Assembly (NCBI RefSeq): GCF_036016755.1
Contig: NZ_JAYXIH010000009.1
Coordinates: 1-64,000, forward strand
Length of the DNA stretch: 64,000 bases
Direction: 5' to 3'
Origin: Aurantimonas coralicida_A
GTDB taxonomy: Bacteria > Pseudomonadota > Alphaproteobacteria > Rhizobiales > Rhizobiaceae
Shown: positions 39,864 through 49,034 of the stretch, piece by piece
Position numbering within the stretch: position 1 is the first letter of the stretch
Layout of the letters: each line of letters starts with the position of its first letter
Translations under genes and position numbers: made by a program
Notes under the pieces: generated by a model
The model's input: the letters and a program-made list of their open reading frames with translations, nothing else
What the model was told of the DNA's origin: nothing
Database searches by the model: none

Positions 39864-41042
39864 TTACCAGCCGCCGTTGAAGGTACGGTAGAAGATGTGC
39901 TTGCCGATCTTATCGACCTTTTCCATGGCGCGCGCCCAGCGCGGCCGAACGTAATTGGCGTGATAATGGGTCGCCGAGCCGACCGCGTTGATCCAGAGTT
40001 CGCCCTTGGTCACCTGTTCGGCGACGCGCGACACGCGCGCCCAAGCGCCGCTGTCGGCGATGCGATCACGCGCGCCATCGCAGGCGAAGGAGAACTGGCA
40101 GCGATTGCGCCAGCTCTTGTTCTGGTAGACGACGCCGCAGATCGTGTTCGGGAATGCCGGGTTGCGAACGCGGTTCAGGATAACCTGCCCCACTGCCGCC
40201 TGCCCCAGCGTCGACTCGCCTCGCGCCTCGAAATACAGGCCATTGGCAAGACACTTCTGCTCCTTCTCGGAATAGGCGGTCGCCGGCAGGGGCGTCGCGG
40301 CCCAGGCATGATCATTCTCGCCGATCGGCGGAATGAACGCCTGCGGCGTATCCTTCAGGATTTTCTCGAACAGCGAGGAAGCGCGGCCCGACTGCGGTCC
40401 CGAAGGTGCATAGCCGAGCGCGGCGGTCGCGGCGTCCGAAGGCTTCAGGGAAGCCAGCATTAACATGTCGTTGGTCGCCCTCTCCTTGCCCGGCTTGATC
40501 GTCGGCGGACCCTTGAGCTGGAAATTCATGGCGACGGTCATCGCGTCCTTGGTGGACTGCGTCACCTTGGAGAAGGCGCTCCGAATGCGCTCTTGGCCGC
40601 CGGTGACCCGCGATCCGAGCAGCGACTGCCGCTCCAGGATCGAGCCGGCGGAGAAGCCGCGCGGCGGCAGTTGGGCGGCAGGCATGAGAGAAATGACCCG
40701 GCGCCCCTTCTCTGCTCGCGCCACCCGGTTCTCGTCGGGCGTGTCGAGCGCCTGCTGAACCGTGTCGATGGTGAAGAGGTCGCCATTGCCGGCCTTTACG
40801 CCGCTACCGGCCGGCAGGCGGCTGTTCTTGCCGGAATCGGCGAATGCGATCTTGGCGGTTTCCACCGAGCCCGCCGGCGATGGAACAAAATACGACTGCC
40901 AGCGGTTTGCTTCTCTGGAACCGCCGAGCAGGCTTGTCATATCCTGATAGGCGAGTTGACCGGTAAACGCGGTGAGAGTCGCGAAGCTGCCGGCCGCGAC
41001 GACGATAGCGCGTGCGGCGCGTTTCGACGAACGGCGTTGCAT
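39864..41042 (-). CDS. SleB-type cell wall hydrolase
   Basis: A 392-residue exported or membrane-anchored protein with an N-terminal hydrophobic helix (~8-30). The C-terminal domain (~270-390) is a Hydrolase_2/SleB catalytic domain: CLANGLYFEARGESTLGQAAVGQVILNRV, in which LYFEARGE carries the catalytic glutamate. WRNRCQFSFACDG and SATHYHANYVRPRWA follow. GGGGG lies five bases before the ATG at 41042. In Gram-negative bacteria such proteins remodel peptidoglycan during growth. The ~230-residue middle part has no recognised domain. An inverted repeat (TTAACC...GGTTAA, 41127-41147) lies upstream. Confidence 0.83.
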   Translation of the reverse strand: MQRRSSKRAARAIVVAAGSFATLTAFTGQLAYQDMTSLLGGSREANRWQSYFVPSPAGSVETAKIAFADSGKNSRLPAGSGVKAGNGDLFTIDTVQQALDTPDENRVARAEKGRRVISLMPAAQLPPRGFSAGSILERQSLLGSRVTGGQERIRSAFSKVTQSTKDAMTVAMNFQLKGPPTIKPGKERATNDMLMLASLKPSDAATAALGYAPSGPQSGRASSLFEKILKDTPQAFIPPIGENDHAWAATPLPATAYSEKEQKCLANGLYFEARGESTLGQAAVGQVILNRVRNPAFPNTICGVVYQNKSWRNRCQFSFACDGARDRIADSGAWARVSRVAEQVTKGELWINAVGSATHYHANYVRPRWARAMEKVDKIGKHIFYRTFNGGW

Positions 41043-41162
41043 GCGTCCCCCTGCTACCAAATCAACAGCCGTCATTACGTCCCCAAAACCGTCTTCATTC
41101 GATGGACTTCCACCGAATTTCCCCCATTAACCTTGTTTCTTGGTTAACAGATGATGGTCATT

Positions 41163-42587
41163 TCATGACCGCCGCTTCGCTTTTGCGGCGTAAGGATTGT
41201 CCGGTTTGCGCAATCCGAGACGGATCGGCACGCCGAGAAGCCCGAAACTGTCCCGTAACCCATTGATAAGATAGCGCGTATACGACGCCCCGAGCGCCTC
41301 CGGCCGAGTTGTGGACAACATGAAGGTCGGCGGGCGCGATTTGACCTGGGTCATGTATTTGATCGTCACCCGCCGGCCCGCCACCGCCGGAGGGGGATGA
41401 TGTCCGACCATCCGATCGAGCCACTGATTCAATTTCGCGGTGGAGACGCGGCGGTTCCAGATTTCATGTGCCTCGGCGATCCCGTGCATCAGCCGGTCGA
41501 TTCCTTCGCCGGTTTCGCCCGACACCGTCACGGCCTGTATGCCGCGCGCCTGGGGCAAGAGACGACCGGTCTTCTCGCGCAAATCGGCGAGCACGGCCTG
41601 CCGATCCTCCACGAGGTCCCATTTGTTGAAGGCGATGACCGGCGCCCGGCCTTCGCGCACGACGAGGTCGACGATCGAAAGGTCCTGACGCTCGAAGGGA
41701 ATGGTGACGTCGAGCACCACGACCACGACTTCGGCAAATTTGATCGCGCGGAGCGCATCGGCGACGGAGAGCTTTTCGAGTTTTTCCTGGATTCGCGCCT
41801 TGCGCCGAAGGCCAGCCGTATCGAACAGCTTGATCTTGCGCCCGCGCCATTCCCACTCGACCGAGATGGAATCGCGCGTGATGCCGGCCTCGGGGCCGGT
41901 CAGCATGCGATCCTCGCCGATGAAGCGGTTGATCAGCGTCGACTTGCCGGCATTCGGCCGTCCGACGATGGCGATTCGCAGCGGCTTGGTCGCATCGTAG
42001 GCCGGCTCTTCCGTTTCATCCGTAAAGGCCGCCTCGCTCTGCGCGTCTCCACTATCGTCGCTGTCCTCGTCCTCGTCCGCATAGTCAAGGACCGCGTCGC
42101 CCAGGGCCTCGACGATGGCGTCGCGAAGCTCCGCCATTCCGACGCCGTGCTCGGCCGAAATGCCGATCGGCTCGCCGAGCCCGAGCGAATAGGCGTCGAT
42201 AAGGCCCGACTCGGCGCCCTTCGCCTCGGCCTTGTTGGCGACCAGCACGACCTTTGCGGCGGTCCGCCGCATCAGATCGGCGAAGGCGAGATCTTGGGGA
42301 TTGAGACCGGTTTTGGCGTCGATCATGAACAGCGACAGGTCCGCCGACGCGATCGCCGCTTCCGTCTGGGCGCGCATGCGCCCCTCCAGTGTCTCCGCCC
42401 CGGCTTCCTCCAGACCCGCCGTGTCGACGATCTCGAACTCGAGATCCATCAGCGACGCGTCACCCGAGCGCCTGTCGCGGGTGACGCCCGGCCGGGCGTC
42501 GACGAGCGCCAGCCGCTTGCCGACGAGGCGGTTGAACAGAGTTGACTTGCCGACATTCGGCCGGCCGATGATGGCGATGGTGACCAT
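41163..42587 (-). CDS. der: GTPase Der (EngA), ribosome assembly
   Basis: A 474-residue double-GTPase essential for 50S assembly. The first G domain starts VTIAIIGRPNVGKSTLFNRL and has DTAGLEEAG and NKAE; the second has VGRPNAGKSTLINRF and DTAGLRRKARI. The C-terminal KH-like domain ends PIRLGLRKPDNPYA. An acidic insert (DEDEDSDDSGD) separates the G domains. The ATG at 42587 follows GGAG. The gene starts 63 bases after a TPR gene on the same strand, the usual company of der. Confidence 0.96.
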   Translation of the reverse strand: MVTIAIIGRPNVGKSTLFNRLVGKRLALVDARPGVTRDRRSGDASLMDLEFEIVDTAGLEEAGAETLEGRMRAQTEAAIASADLSLFMIDAKTGLNPQDLAFADLMRRTAAKVVLVANKAEAKGAESGLIDAYSLGLGEPIGISAEHGVGMAELRDAIVEALGDAVLDYADEDEDSDDSGDAQSEAAFTDETEEPAYDATKPLRIAIVGRPNAGKSTLINRFIGEDRMLTGPEAGITRDSISVEWEWRGRKIKLFDTAGLRRKARIQEKLEKLSVADALRAIKFAEVVVVVLDVTIPFERQDLSIVDLVVREGRAPVIAFNKWDLVEDRQAVLADLREKTGRLLPQARGIQAVTVSGETGEGIDRLMHGIAEAHEIWNRRVSTAKLNQWLDRMVGHHPPPAVAGRRVTIKYMTQVKSRPPTFMLSTTRPEALGASYTRYLINGLRDSFGLLGVPIRLGLRKPDNPYAAKAKRRS

Positions 42588-42650
42588 GATGGTCTCCGCA
42601 CTCCTCCGGAGCGATGGGGCGCCCGGCGGTTCGCCGGATGCCAATTGGGA

Positions 42651-43580
42651 TCAGTTCGCGCCGGCTGCTGGCGCCGGCTCGCTCACCGCCTGCGAGGGCG
42701 TCGAGGACGGCGCGGCCTGCGAATTCGTCTCGTCCACCGGCGCGGCGGCGCTCGCCGGTTCGGGCGCATCGTCGGACGTCGTGTCGGCGGACGCCGGCTG
42801 GCTTGTGCCGCCGCCTATCACATCGGAATCGGTGGCCGGTTGTGTTGCCGGCGCTGCGTCAGCAGCCTCTCCGCCCGGAGCCGCAGTGTCCGCGGGCTCG
42901 ACCGGTGCTGCGGCGGCCGCCATCGGGTCGCTGGCGGCGATCACTTCGAGCATCATGCGCGCTCGCCCGGAAATGCCGCTCGGCGCCCCCGCATCGTCGA
43001 GGAGTTGCTGGAAGAGCTGGCGTGCGGTTTCCCGATCCCCCGCCTTCCATGCCGCTAAGGCGATCGCCTCGCGCGCCGGAAAGCGCAGCGCTTCACTGTC
43101 GCCGGTCAGGCGTTCGACGCGGCCGCGGACGTCGTCGAGCGTGCCGCTGTCGACAAGAATGTAGGCCGCCCGGACGGCGGCCATATCGCGGATCGGCTGC
43201 GGCACGCCGGAATCGTTCGCAACGCCGTCGAAGGCGGCGACGGCTTCATCGGGTTTGTCCTGTTCATGCAGGACGCCGCCGATGCTCATCCGGGCAAGGT
43301 CGGGATAGGCTCCGTAGCCGTCCGCCGCGATCGCTTCGAGGGCCACCACGGCTTCGTCCCGTTTGCCATCCCGGGCCAGATCCAGCGCGGCGAGATATGA
43401 GTCTCCGGAGGCATTGGCCTGCGCGGTCCGGTAACGATCCCAGCCGACGACACCGGCCGTAATGGCGACAGCGAGGACGACGGCGGCGAAGATCCACGTA
43501 CCGAACTTCGTCCAGACGGCCTTGACCTTGTCCTGGCGAAGCTCGTCGCTGACCTCCCGGAAGAAACTGTCGTCGCTCAT
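42651..43580 (-). CDS. TPR protein of the YfgM type
   Basis: A 309-residue inner-membrane protein with a cytoplasmic N-terminus (FFREVSDELRQDKVKAVW), one membrane helix (~30-48, IFAAVVLAVAITAGVV) and a periplasmic TPR domain (~50-205). A long alanine/proline/acid-rich tail runs from ~210. It corresponds to YfgM, an ancillary SecYEG/periplasmic chaperone partner encoded next to der in many proteobacteria. Gammaproteobacteria carry bamB between the two; here it is absent. Start GTG or ATG: the ATG at 43580 fits. Confidence 0.85.
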   Translation of the reverse strand: MSDDSFFREVSDELRQDKVKAVWTKFGTWIFAAVVLAVAITAGVVGWDRYRTAQANASGDSYLAALDLARDGKRDEAVVALEAIAADGYGAYPDLARMSIGGVLHEQDKPDEAVAAFDGVANDSGVPQPIRDMAAVRAAYILVDSGTLDDVRGRVERLTGDSEALRFPAREAIALAAWKAGDRETARQLFQQLLDDAGAPSGISGRARMMLEVIAASDPMAAAAAPVEPADTAAPGGEAADAAPATQPATDSDVIGGGTSQPASADTTSDDAPEPASAAAPVDETNSQAAPSSTPSQAVSEPAPAAGAN

Positions 43581-43697
43581 TCACCCACTCTTCGAAAAAT
43601 CATCGCGGCACACCATCCGTCGCAGCTGACGCACACAACGGACATGGCGTCTTCTAACGATTTTTCGCGTCTGTGAAAGGGCAAGCTCTTGCCGATC

Positions 43698-44280
43698 CTA
43701 TCCAAGCAGCGGCACGCCGATGAGCCAGTCATGCAGTCCGAACAAAAAGGCGGCGGACAGGACGAGGCCAATGACCACCGCGATCATGTCGCCGCGAAGG
43801 CTTTTGACGGCGGCCGCTTGCACGACGTCCGTCGCGGTCCGCCGAAGCGCGCTGGCGTAGTCGACGAGCGCCCAAGCCAGGAAGCCGCCGAACAGCACGA
43901 GGTCGGCGTCGGTGCCGTTGACGAGAAGATGGGCCAAGGCCCAGACCGCGACGCCGAGCACCATCGGATGACGAACCACGGCCTTGATGTGACCGGCCGG
44001 GGAGTAAGCACTGGCAACAAGGATGAACGCCACCGGCACCAGAAGGAATGCCAGATGGCGAAGGCCGGACGGCGGTGACCAGAAGCACGCTGGCGTCCGC
44101 CCTCGCCTGCCCATAGCCGAAGATGATCAGCAGCAGCCCGATCAAGGACAGGGCCGAATAGGTAAGCTTGAACTGGCTCTCGCCCAGGCGAGCGATCAGC
44201 CGGCCCCGCCCATCGTCAGCGAAGATTTGCAGCGAGTGAACCCCGAGGAAAACGATCAGTCCCAGCAGCAGTGGCATCAT
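43698..44280 (-). pseudogene. nnrU: NnrU-family membrane protein with a frameshift
   Basis: The N-terminal part reads from ATG at 44280 (MMPLLLGLIVFLGVHSLQIF...GYGQARADASV) and the C-terminal part (FWSPPSGLRHLAFLLVPVAFIL...GHIKAVVRHPMVLGV...LLVNGTDADLVLFGGF) continues in another frame. They join at about 44085, where one extra base would account for the shift; without it the reading would be DASVFWSPPSG. Together they give an NnrU-like protein of ~190 residues with several membrane helices and the isoprenylcysteine-methyltransferase-like motif. NnrU is linked to nitric-oxide metabolism in Rhodobacter. Sequencing error or a real null allele are both possible. Confidence 0.78.
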
Positions 44281-44506
44281 AGCTTCGTCCCTTCGGTTCG
44301 CACGCGCATGACATCTGCCGATGTCGCGGATGCCGACGAAGCGAAGACTAGCTGAAAGATGCGGTGAACGCGCCTCCCTTCATGCCGGCACAGGTCTGCC
44401 GCAGGGCAATAGATGGAGACAACCTGGGGTTACAACCCGGATCGACATCCCAGCGACACCGCCTTAAACCCTACGGATCAGGCCGCGAACGCGCCGCCGG
44501 TACGGG

Positions 44507-44932
44507 ATGAACACCATGTTGGAAGCGACCACCGATGCGATCGGGGCTCTCGCGATCTACGCGGGCCTCAACACGCTGATTCTCGTCTGGCTGGCGTTCC
44601 AGACCGGGCGCGTGCGCCAGAGCGAGAAGGTGTTAATGGGCGACGGCGGCAATCCGCGCATGATCCGGATCATGCGCGGCCACGCGAACGCCATGGAATT
44701 CATCCCGGTAACGCTGATCACGCTGCTTGCCGTGGCCCTTCTCGGCGGGCCGGCCTGGGCGATCCACGGGTTCGGCCTGCTTCTGACCGCCGGCCGTTTC
44801 CTGCACGCGTTGCATTTTACCGCCGCGGATGCGCCCGGCTGGCAGCGCTCCGCGGGTACGGCGCTGTCGCTGCTGGCGATGGTTGGCGCCGCGTTTTGGG
44901 CCATTGTCGCCGGGCTTTCCACGATCATCTGA
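44507..44932 (+). CDS. MAPEG-family membrane protein
   Basis: A 141-residue protein with four membrane helices. RQSEKVLMGDGGNPRMIRIMRGHANAMEFIPVTL is split by the first loop; the RMIRIMRGHANAMEF segment is the glutathione-binding motif (RxxxNxxE) of MAPEG enzymes. Bacterial MAPEG proteins act as glutathione transferases or peroxidases on lipophilic compounds. The start may be ATG at 44507 or at 44516. It is convergent with the orphan substrate-binding protein gene. Confidence 0.8.
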   Translation: MNTMLEATTDAIGALAIYAGLNTLILVWLAFQTGRVRQSEKVLMGDGGNPRMIRIMRGHANAMEFIPVTLITLLAVALLGGPAWAIHGFGLLLTAGRFLHALHFTAADAPGWQRSAGTALSLLAMVGAAFWAIVAGLSTII

Positions 44933-44977
44933 CGAATGTCGCTACGGCAGCCCGGCGTATCGATAAAGCCCGAGAAG

Positions 44978-45979
44978 TTAGAGCGCTTCCTTGACCTTCT
45001 CGGCGACCTCGGGAGAGACCCACTTGGTCCAGACCTCCTCCTCGGTGTCGAGGAAGTAGAACGCGGTGTCCTCTCCCGTCGCCTGGTTCTCGTCCTTCCA
45101 GGCCAGCAGCTTGTTGACGGTTTCATTGCCCCAGGCGCGCTGCTCGAGATAGGCGGCGGCTTCCGGCGAATCCTCGGCAAGCTTCGGCGTCATCAGCGTG
45201 TAGACCTCGGCTTCCGTCCAGGCGTTCAGCTTGGGGTCCTCGCAATCCGCCTGGGTCGTGCAGTTCAACCACTCGGCGTCGTCGTAAGGAACGTCCCACT
45301 CAAGCTTCTTCATCGGATACCGCGCGATGATCGCGGTGGGGGACCAATAATAGCCCAGCCAGCCCTGCCTGGCCTCGAAGGCGTTGGCGATGGAGCCGTC
45401 GAGACCGGCGGCCGATCCGGTCGGCACGAGTTCAAACCCCTTTTCCTCGGCATCATAGGCCTTGAAGAAGTTGTGGAGAACGATCTGGCAGCCCCAGCCC
45501 GCCGGACAATCATAGAACGCGCCCTTGTCCGACGATTGCGGCGACGGGAACAGCTCGGGACGCTTCAACGCATCCGAGACCGTGACGATGTCCGGATTCG
45601 CGTCGGCGAGATATTGCGGAATCCAGAATCCCTCTTCCGACCCATCCTTGAGCACCTTGGCGCCATAGGCAATCCGGCCTTCCTTCAGCGCCGTCTCGAT
45701 CTGCTCCTTGAACTGCTTGACGTAGATCTCCGGGGCGACGTCCGGCTCGCCCTTTTCGGTCATCGACGTGAAGGTCGGCATCGTGTCGCCGGGCACGAGT
45801 TGCGCGTCGCAGCCGAAACCGTTCTCGAGGATGAACTGGTCGATCGCGGCCATCACCTCGGCCGAGGCCCAGTTCATCGAGGCGATCTGGATGGTGCCGC
45901 AACCTTCTTGAGCCTGACCGGCGGAGGGTATCGCGACGAGTCCGGCAAGGGCGGCGGTGACGGCGAGAACGGATTTCAT
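44978..45979 (-). CDS. Glycine betaine/choline-type ABC substrate-binding protein (orphan)
   Basis: A 333-residue exported binding protein of the OpuAC type. A signal peptide covers residues 1-~23 (ending AGQAQ). IQIASMNWASAEVMAAIDQFIL is the typical first lobe, and WGCQIVLHNFFKAYD and GWLGYYWSPTAIIARYPMKKLEW the usual aromatic-rich ligand regions. GGAGCC precedes the ATG. It is not followed or preceded by permease or ATPase genes, so it must serve a transporter encoded elsewhere or act as a receptor. The ligand could be betaine, choline or proline betaine. Confidence 0.85.
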   Translation of the reverse strand: MKSVLAVTAALAGLVAIPSAGQAQEGCGTIQIASMNWASAEVMAAIDQFILENGFGCDAQLVPGDTMPTFTSMTEKGEPDVAPEIYVKQFKEQIETALKEGRIAYGAKVLKDGSEEGFWIPQYLADANPDIVTVSDALKRPELFPSPQSSDKGAFYDCPAGWGCQIVLHNFFKAYDAEEKGFELVPTGSAAGLDGSIANAFEARQGWLGYYWSPTAIIARYPMKKLEWDVPYDDAEWLNCTTQADCEDPKLNAWTEAEVYTLMTPKLAEDSPEAAAYLEQRAWGNETVNKLLAWKDENQATGEDTAFYFLDTEEEVWTKWVSPEVAEKVKEAL

Positions 45980-46212
45980 GGCAATGGCTCCAAGGCACGG
46001 CGTCGGGGGGCAGGAATTGGTGTTGGGGCTATGACATAGGCGCCGCTCCCGCCGGGAAAAGGACCGCCGATTCTCACGGATTCGTGGCTGGCTTTCGTCT
46101 TTTGCGGACGGTGCGCTAATCTGCGCCCGGACAACGAGGATGCACCTCAATCCCGGCGGTGATTCCGCTAGGGTCGAATGCCTGCATCACGGCGGATCAT
46201 GAAGGAAGCGGC

Positions 46213-46563
46213 ATGCAACGAACCCTTTCACTGGCAATCCTTTCGGGTGTGGCGATCATCACGGCCGGCTGCACCGCGAGCAACCGCGCCGAGCCCGTAC
46301 CGCCGCCGCAAAGCTTGCCCATGCCGGTCGGTGGGCCGAGCATGCCTGCGCCTGAGCTGGAAGCCTGCAACGCCAACGCAGCCCGCGGCGTCCTCGGCCG
46401 AATCGCCAATGTCGAAGCCACCGAGGCCGCAAAGGCGGCCTCCGGCGTCGAGGACGTGCGCGTGCTTTATCCCAACCAGCCGATTACCCAGGAATTTGTC
46501 GAGACCCGGCTGAACCTCGAAACCGACGCGGAGAACCGGATCGTCAAGGTTCGCTGCGGATAA
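46213..46563 (+). CDS. Inhibitor I78-family lipoprotein
   Basis: A 116-residue lipoprotein. The signal peptide ends in the lipobox ITAGC (acylated Cys near residue 20). The mature part ends in an I78 peptidase-inhibitor domain: ACNANAARGVLGRIANVE, then VRVLYPNQPITQEFVETRL and IVKVRCG, with the two conserved cysteines. Family members block subtilisin- or trypsin-like proteases; a role in protecting envelope proteins is inferred. GAAGGAAG precedes the ATG at 46213. Confidence 0.75.
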   Translation: MQRTLSLAILSGVAIITAGCTASNRAEPVPPPQSLPMPVGGPSMPAPELEACNANAARGVLGRIANVEATEAAKAASGVEDVRVLYPNQPITQEFVETRLNLETDAENRIVKVRCG

Positions 46564-46596
46564 GGCCGACGGAGCGTCGCGAACCACATTCCTCGG

Positions 46597-46639
46597 TTGA
46601 CGCTTCCCTGATCCTCCGCTTAGTCTGATTGTCGGACAA
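46597..46639 (+). promoter_or_regulatory. Promoter and FadR-type operator upstream of the GntR regulator
   Basis: TTGACG (46597-46602), a 17-base spacer and TTAGTC (46620-46625) form a promoter. TTGTCGGACAA (46629-46639) is a perfect palindrome that matches the FadR/GntR consensus TNGTNNNACNA and covers the start site. The regulator gene begins ~77 bases later. The arrangement suggests autorepression relieved by an effector. Confidence 0.65.
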
Positions 46640-46715
46640 TGAGAAACGTCGACGGCCGGAAGAGCCGCGGCACTCATGGGAGGAGGCCCGGCCTTTGCCG
46701 GGACGTGTGTTGCCA

Positions 46716-47534
46716 ATGGCGGATCGAACGCCGGGGGCGGTATCGAGTGTTGCCGCGCCCCAGCAGACCCAGGACACCGCGACGCATTTTGCGGCGATCG
46801 AGTCCGCGCCGGCCTATCGGCTGGTGTTCGAGACGATCGAGCGGGAGATTCTCGACGGCCGTCTCGCGCTCGGCGATCGGCTGCCGACCGAGACCGAACT
46901 GGCGGCGCGCCTCGGCGTCCATCGCTCTACCACGCGGGAAGGCTTGCGGCTGCTCGAAGAGAGCGGCCTGGTGCAGCGCCGCACCGGCCGGCGCCTTTAT
47001 GCCTCGGCACCACGCGCCGAGGATCTAAGCACCCGCGCCAGCCGCGCTCTGGCGCTGCAGCGCGTCAGTTTCGACGAACTCTGGCAGTTGCTGCTGGCGC
47101 TGGAGCCGGCGGCGGCGGCGCAGGCGGCGCTCGCGATCCAACCCGAGCAGATCGAAGCGCTGGAGGACAACCTCGCCCGCACCCGCGTGGCCGTGGCCGA
47201 GGGAAGCATCCTGACCACGCTGGATCTCGAATTCCATGCGCTGATCGCCGAAGCAACCGGCAATGCCACCTGGCAATTGGCGCGTGAACCCGCGGCGATG
47301 CTGCTGTTTCCGGCAAATGAACGGATGCTGCCACGCCTGAGCCAGGCCGGCGCGCGGCTGATCGAGGCGCACGAACACATCATTGCAGCCTTTAAGAAAC
47401 GCGACGCGACCCTGGCGGCGGATTGGATGCGCCGGCACATCAACGACTTCCGGCGTGGCTACGTCCTTGCGGGCTGCGATCCGGACGAGCCGGTGCATCT
47501 GTCCGCGACGCAAAAGGGAGGCGCCCGCCGTTAA
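46716..47534 (+). CDS. FadR-subfamily GntR transcriptional regulator
   Basis: A 272-residue regulator. The winged-helix domain (~25-95) holds YRLVFETIEREILDGRLALGDRLPTETELAARLGVHRSTTREGLRLLEESGLV, cut here across two motifs. The C-terminal FCD-type effector domain has DLEFHALIAEATGN, with the histidine that binds a metal ion in many FCD proteins. I prefer the ATG at 46716 because the TTG at 46629 lies inside the operator. It precedes a full ABC transporter and ligase, so it is probably their local regulator, responding to the imported acid or its CoA ester. Confidence 0.85.
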   Translation: MADRTPGAVSSVAAPQQTQDTATHFAAIESAPAYRLVFETIEREILDGRLALGDRLPTETELAARLGVHRSTTREGLRLLEESGLVQRRTGRRLYASAPRAEDLSTRASRALALQRVSFDELWQLLLALEPAAAAQAALAIQPEQIEALEDNLARTRVAVAEGSILTTLDLEFHALIAEATGNATWQLAREPAAMLLFPANERMLPRLSQAGARLIEAHEHIIAAFKKRDATLAADWMRRHINDFRRGYVLAGCDPDEPVHLSATQKGGARR

Positions 47535-47651
47535 CGACAGAGCTGGCCGACCGGTATGGGAGACCGGCGGCCCTGAACACCCACCGCAAACCGATAAACA
47601 AGGTCCGCCGCGGTCTGCGCGAAACGGACCTCCAAAGAGGAGGAAACGTCA

Positions 47652-48956
47652 ATGAAACAGAAATCTTCACACGCCGGCATCGCCGCCGCGCTGATGGCCA
47701 CCACGGCCGCCTTCGCCTTGACCGGCGCAGCCGCGGCGCAGGAAACGTTCAAGATCGGCGTGGTCACCTTCCTGTCCGGCCAGGCCGCCCAGAGCTTCGG
47801 CGTCCCCGCTTGGGACGGCGGCAAGATGCTGATCGAGAAACTGAACGCCGGCGAGGCCCCCGCCCCTTACGACACCAAGGGCTTCGGCGGCTTGACGATC
47901 GAGCCGGTGGTGATCGACGAAGCCGGCGGCGCCACTGTGCAGGTGCAGGAATACCGCAACCTGGTGCAACGCGAGAACGTCGACGTCGTGGTTGGCTATG
48001 TCGGCTCCGGCGACTGTCTGGCCGTCGCGCCGGTGGCCGAGGAACTCAAGCAGTTCACGATCCTCTATGATTGCGGCACACCCCGGGTCTTCGAGGAAAA
48101 TGACTACGAATACGTCTTCCGCACCGCGGCTCACGCAACCCAGGACAACGTCGGGCTGGCCCGCTACCTGAAAGCACTGGATATCAAGGTCGAGACGTTC
48201 TCCGGCATCAACCAGGACTACGCCTGGGGTCAGGACAGCTGGGGCGACTTCAAGGCCGCCATGGGACAGATCTATCCCGACGCGACCGTGACCGCCGAGC
48301 TTTTCCCCGCCTTCGGCGCCGGCCAGTACGGCACCGAGATTTCGGCCCTGCTGCAGGGCAAGGCCGACGTTGTGCACTCCTCGCTCTGGGGCGGCGACTT
48401 GCAGGCGCTGATCCTGCAGTCACTGCCGCGCGGCCTGTTCCAGCGCAGCCAGGTAGCATTTTCCGCCGGCGATCACTCGCTGCCGCCTCTCGGTAAAAAC
48501 ATGCCCGAGGGGGCGATCGTCGGCGCCCGTGGTGCCTACGGTTTCATGGCGCCTGAATCCGAGCTGAATACGTGGTGGAAGGACAACTACGAGTCCACCT
48601 ACGACGTCATGCCGGTGCAGGCGCCCTATCGCATGGCGCAGGCGATCCTCGGCCTGAAGACCGCCGTCGAAAAGGCCATGGCCGAAAACGGCGGCAAGAA
48701 GCCCAGCAGCGACGAACTCGCCGCGGCCATGAAGGGGCTGAGCTGGGAAAGCCCCGGCGGCCTGATCGAGATGGTCAACGGCAACGGCCACCAGGCGATC
48801 CAGCCGATTGGCTTCGGCCGTTCGAAGAAGGATGAGAACGGCGAGATCATCCTCGACGACATCATTCGGTTCGACGCGCGCTGCGTGAACCCGCCGGCCG
48901 ACATGAAGGGTCTCGAATGGATCAACGCCGGCTTCCCCGGCGCCACATGCAAATGA
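47652..48956 (+). CDS. Branched-chain-type ABC substrate-binding protein
   Basis: A 434-residue periplasmic binding protein of the LivK/amide-binding class. A signal peptide ends near AAAAQE (residue ~30). FKIGVVTFLSGQAAQSFGVPAWDGG is the first strand and ligand lip; VDVVVGYVGSGDCLAVAPVA and GINQDYAWGQDSWGDF follow. The AGGAGG ribosome site is strong. The aromatic-substrate and amide branches of this family are similar; the ligand is unknown. A GC-rich hairpin directly follows, probably keeping its transcript more abundant than those of the permease genes. Confidence 0.9.
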   Translation: MKQKSSHAGIAAALMATTAAFALTGAAAAQETFKIGVVTFLSGQAAQSFGVPAWDGGKMLIEKLNAGEAPAPYDTKGFGGLTIEPVVIDEAGGATVQVQEYRNLVQRENVDVVVGYVGSGDCLAVAPVAEELKQFTILYDCGTPRVFEENDYEYVFRTAAHATQDNVGLARYLKALDIKVETFSGINQDYAWGQDSWGDFKAAMGQIYPDATVTAELFPAFGAGQYGTEISALLQGKADVVHSSLWGGDLQALILQSLPRGLFQRSQVAFSAGDHSLPPLGKNMPEGAIVGARGAYGFMAPESELNTWWKDNYESTYDVMPVQAPYRMAQAILGLKTAVEKAMAENGGKKPSSDELAAAMKGLSWESPGGLIEMVNGNGHQAIQPIGFGRSKKDENGEIILDDIIRFDARCVNPPADMKGLEWINAGFPGATCK

Positions 48957-48976
48957 TGATCTGACACGGCAAAACG

Positions 48977-48999
48977 ACCGGGCCGCCGAGCGGCCCGGT
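48977..48999 (+). terminator. GC-rich hairpin between binding protein and permease genes
   Basis: ACCGGGCCGC (48977-48986) and GCGGCCCGGT (48990-48999) form a perfect 10-bp stem with a three-base loop and only two following T. It is probably a partial terminator or mRNA 3'-end stabiliser, as is usual after binding-protein genes. Confidence 0.7.
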
Positions 49000-49034
49000 T
49001 TACCGCAATCCTGCGACGGGTGGACCACGCCGCG

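Noticed and set aside
41127..41147. Possible CtrA site upstream of the SleB-type gene
   Set aside because: TTAACC and GGTTAA are separated by nine bases, and the TTAA cores by 13; CtrA sites need TTAA-N7-TTAA. It is just an inverted repeat.
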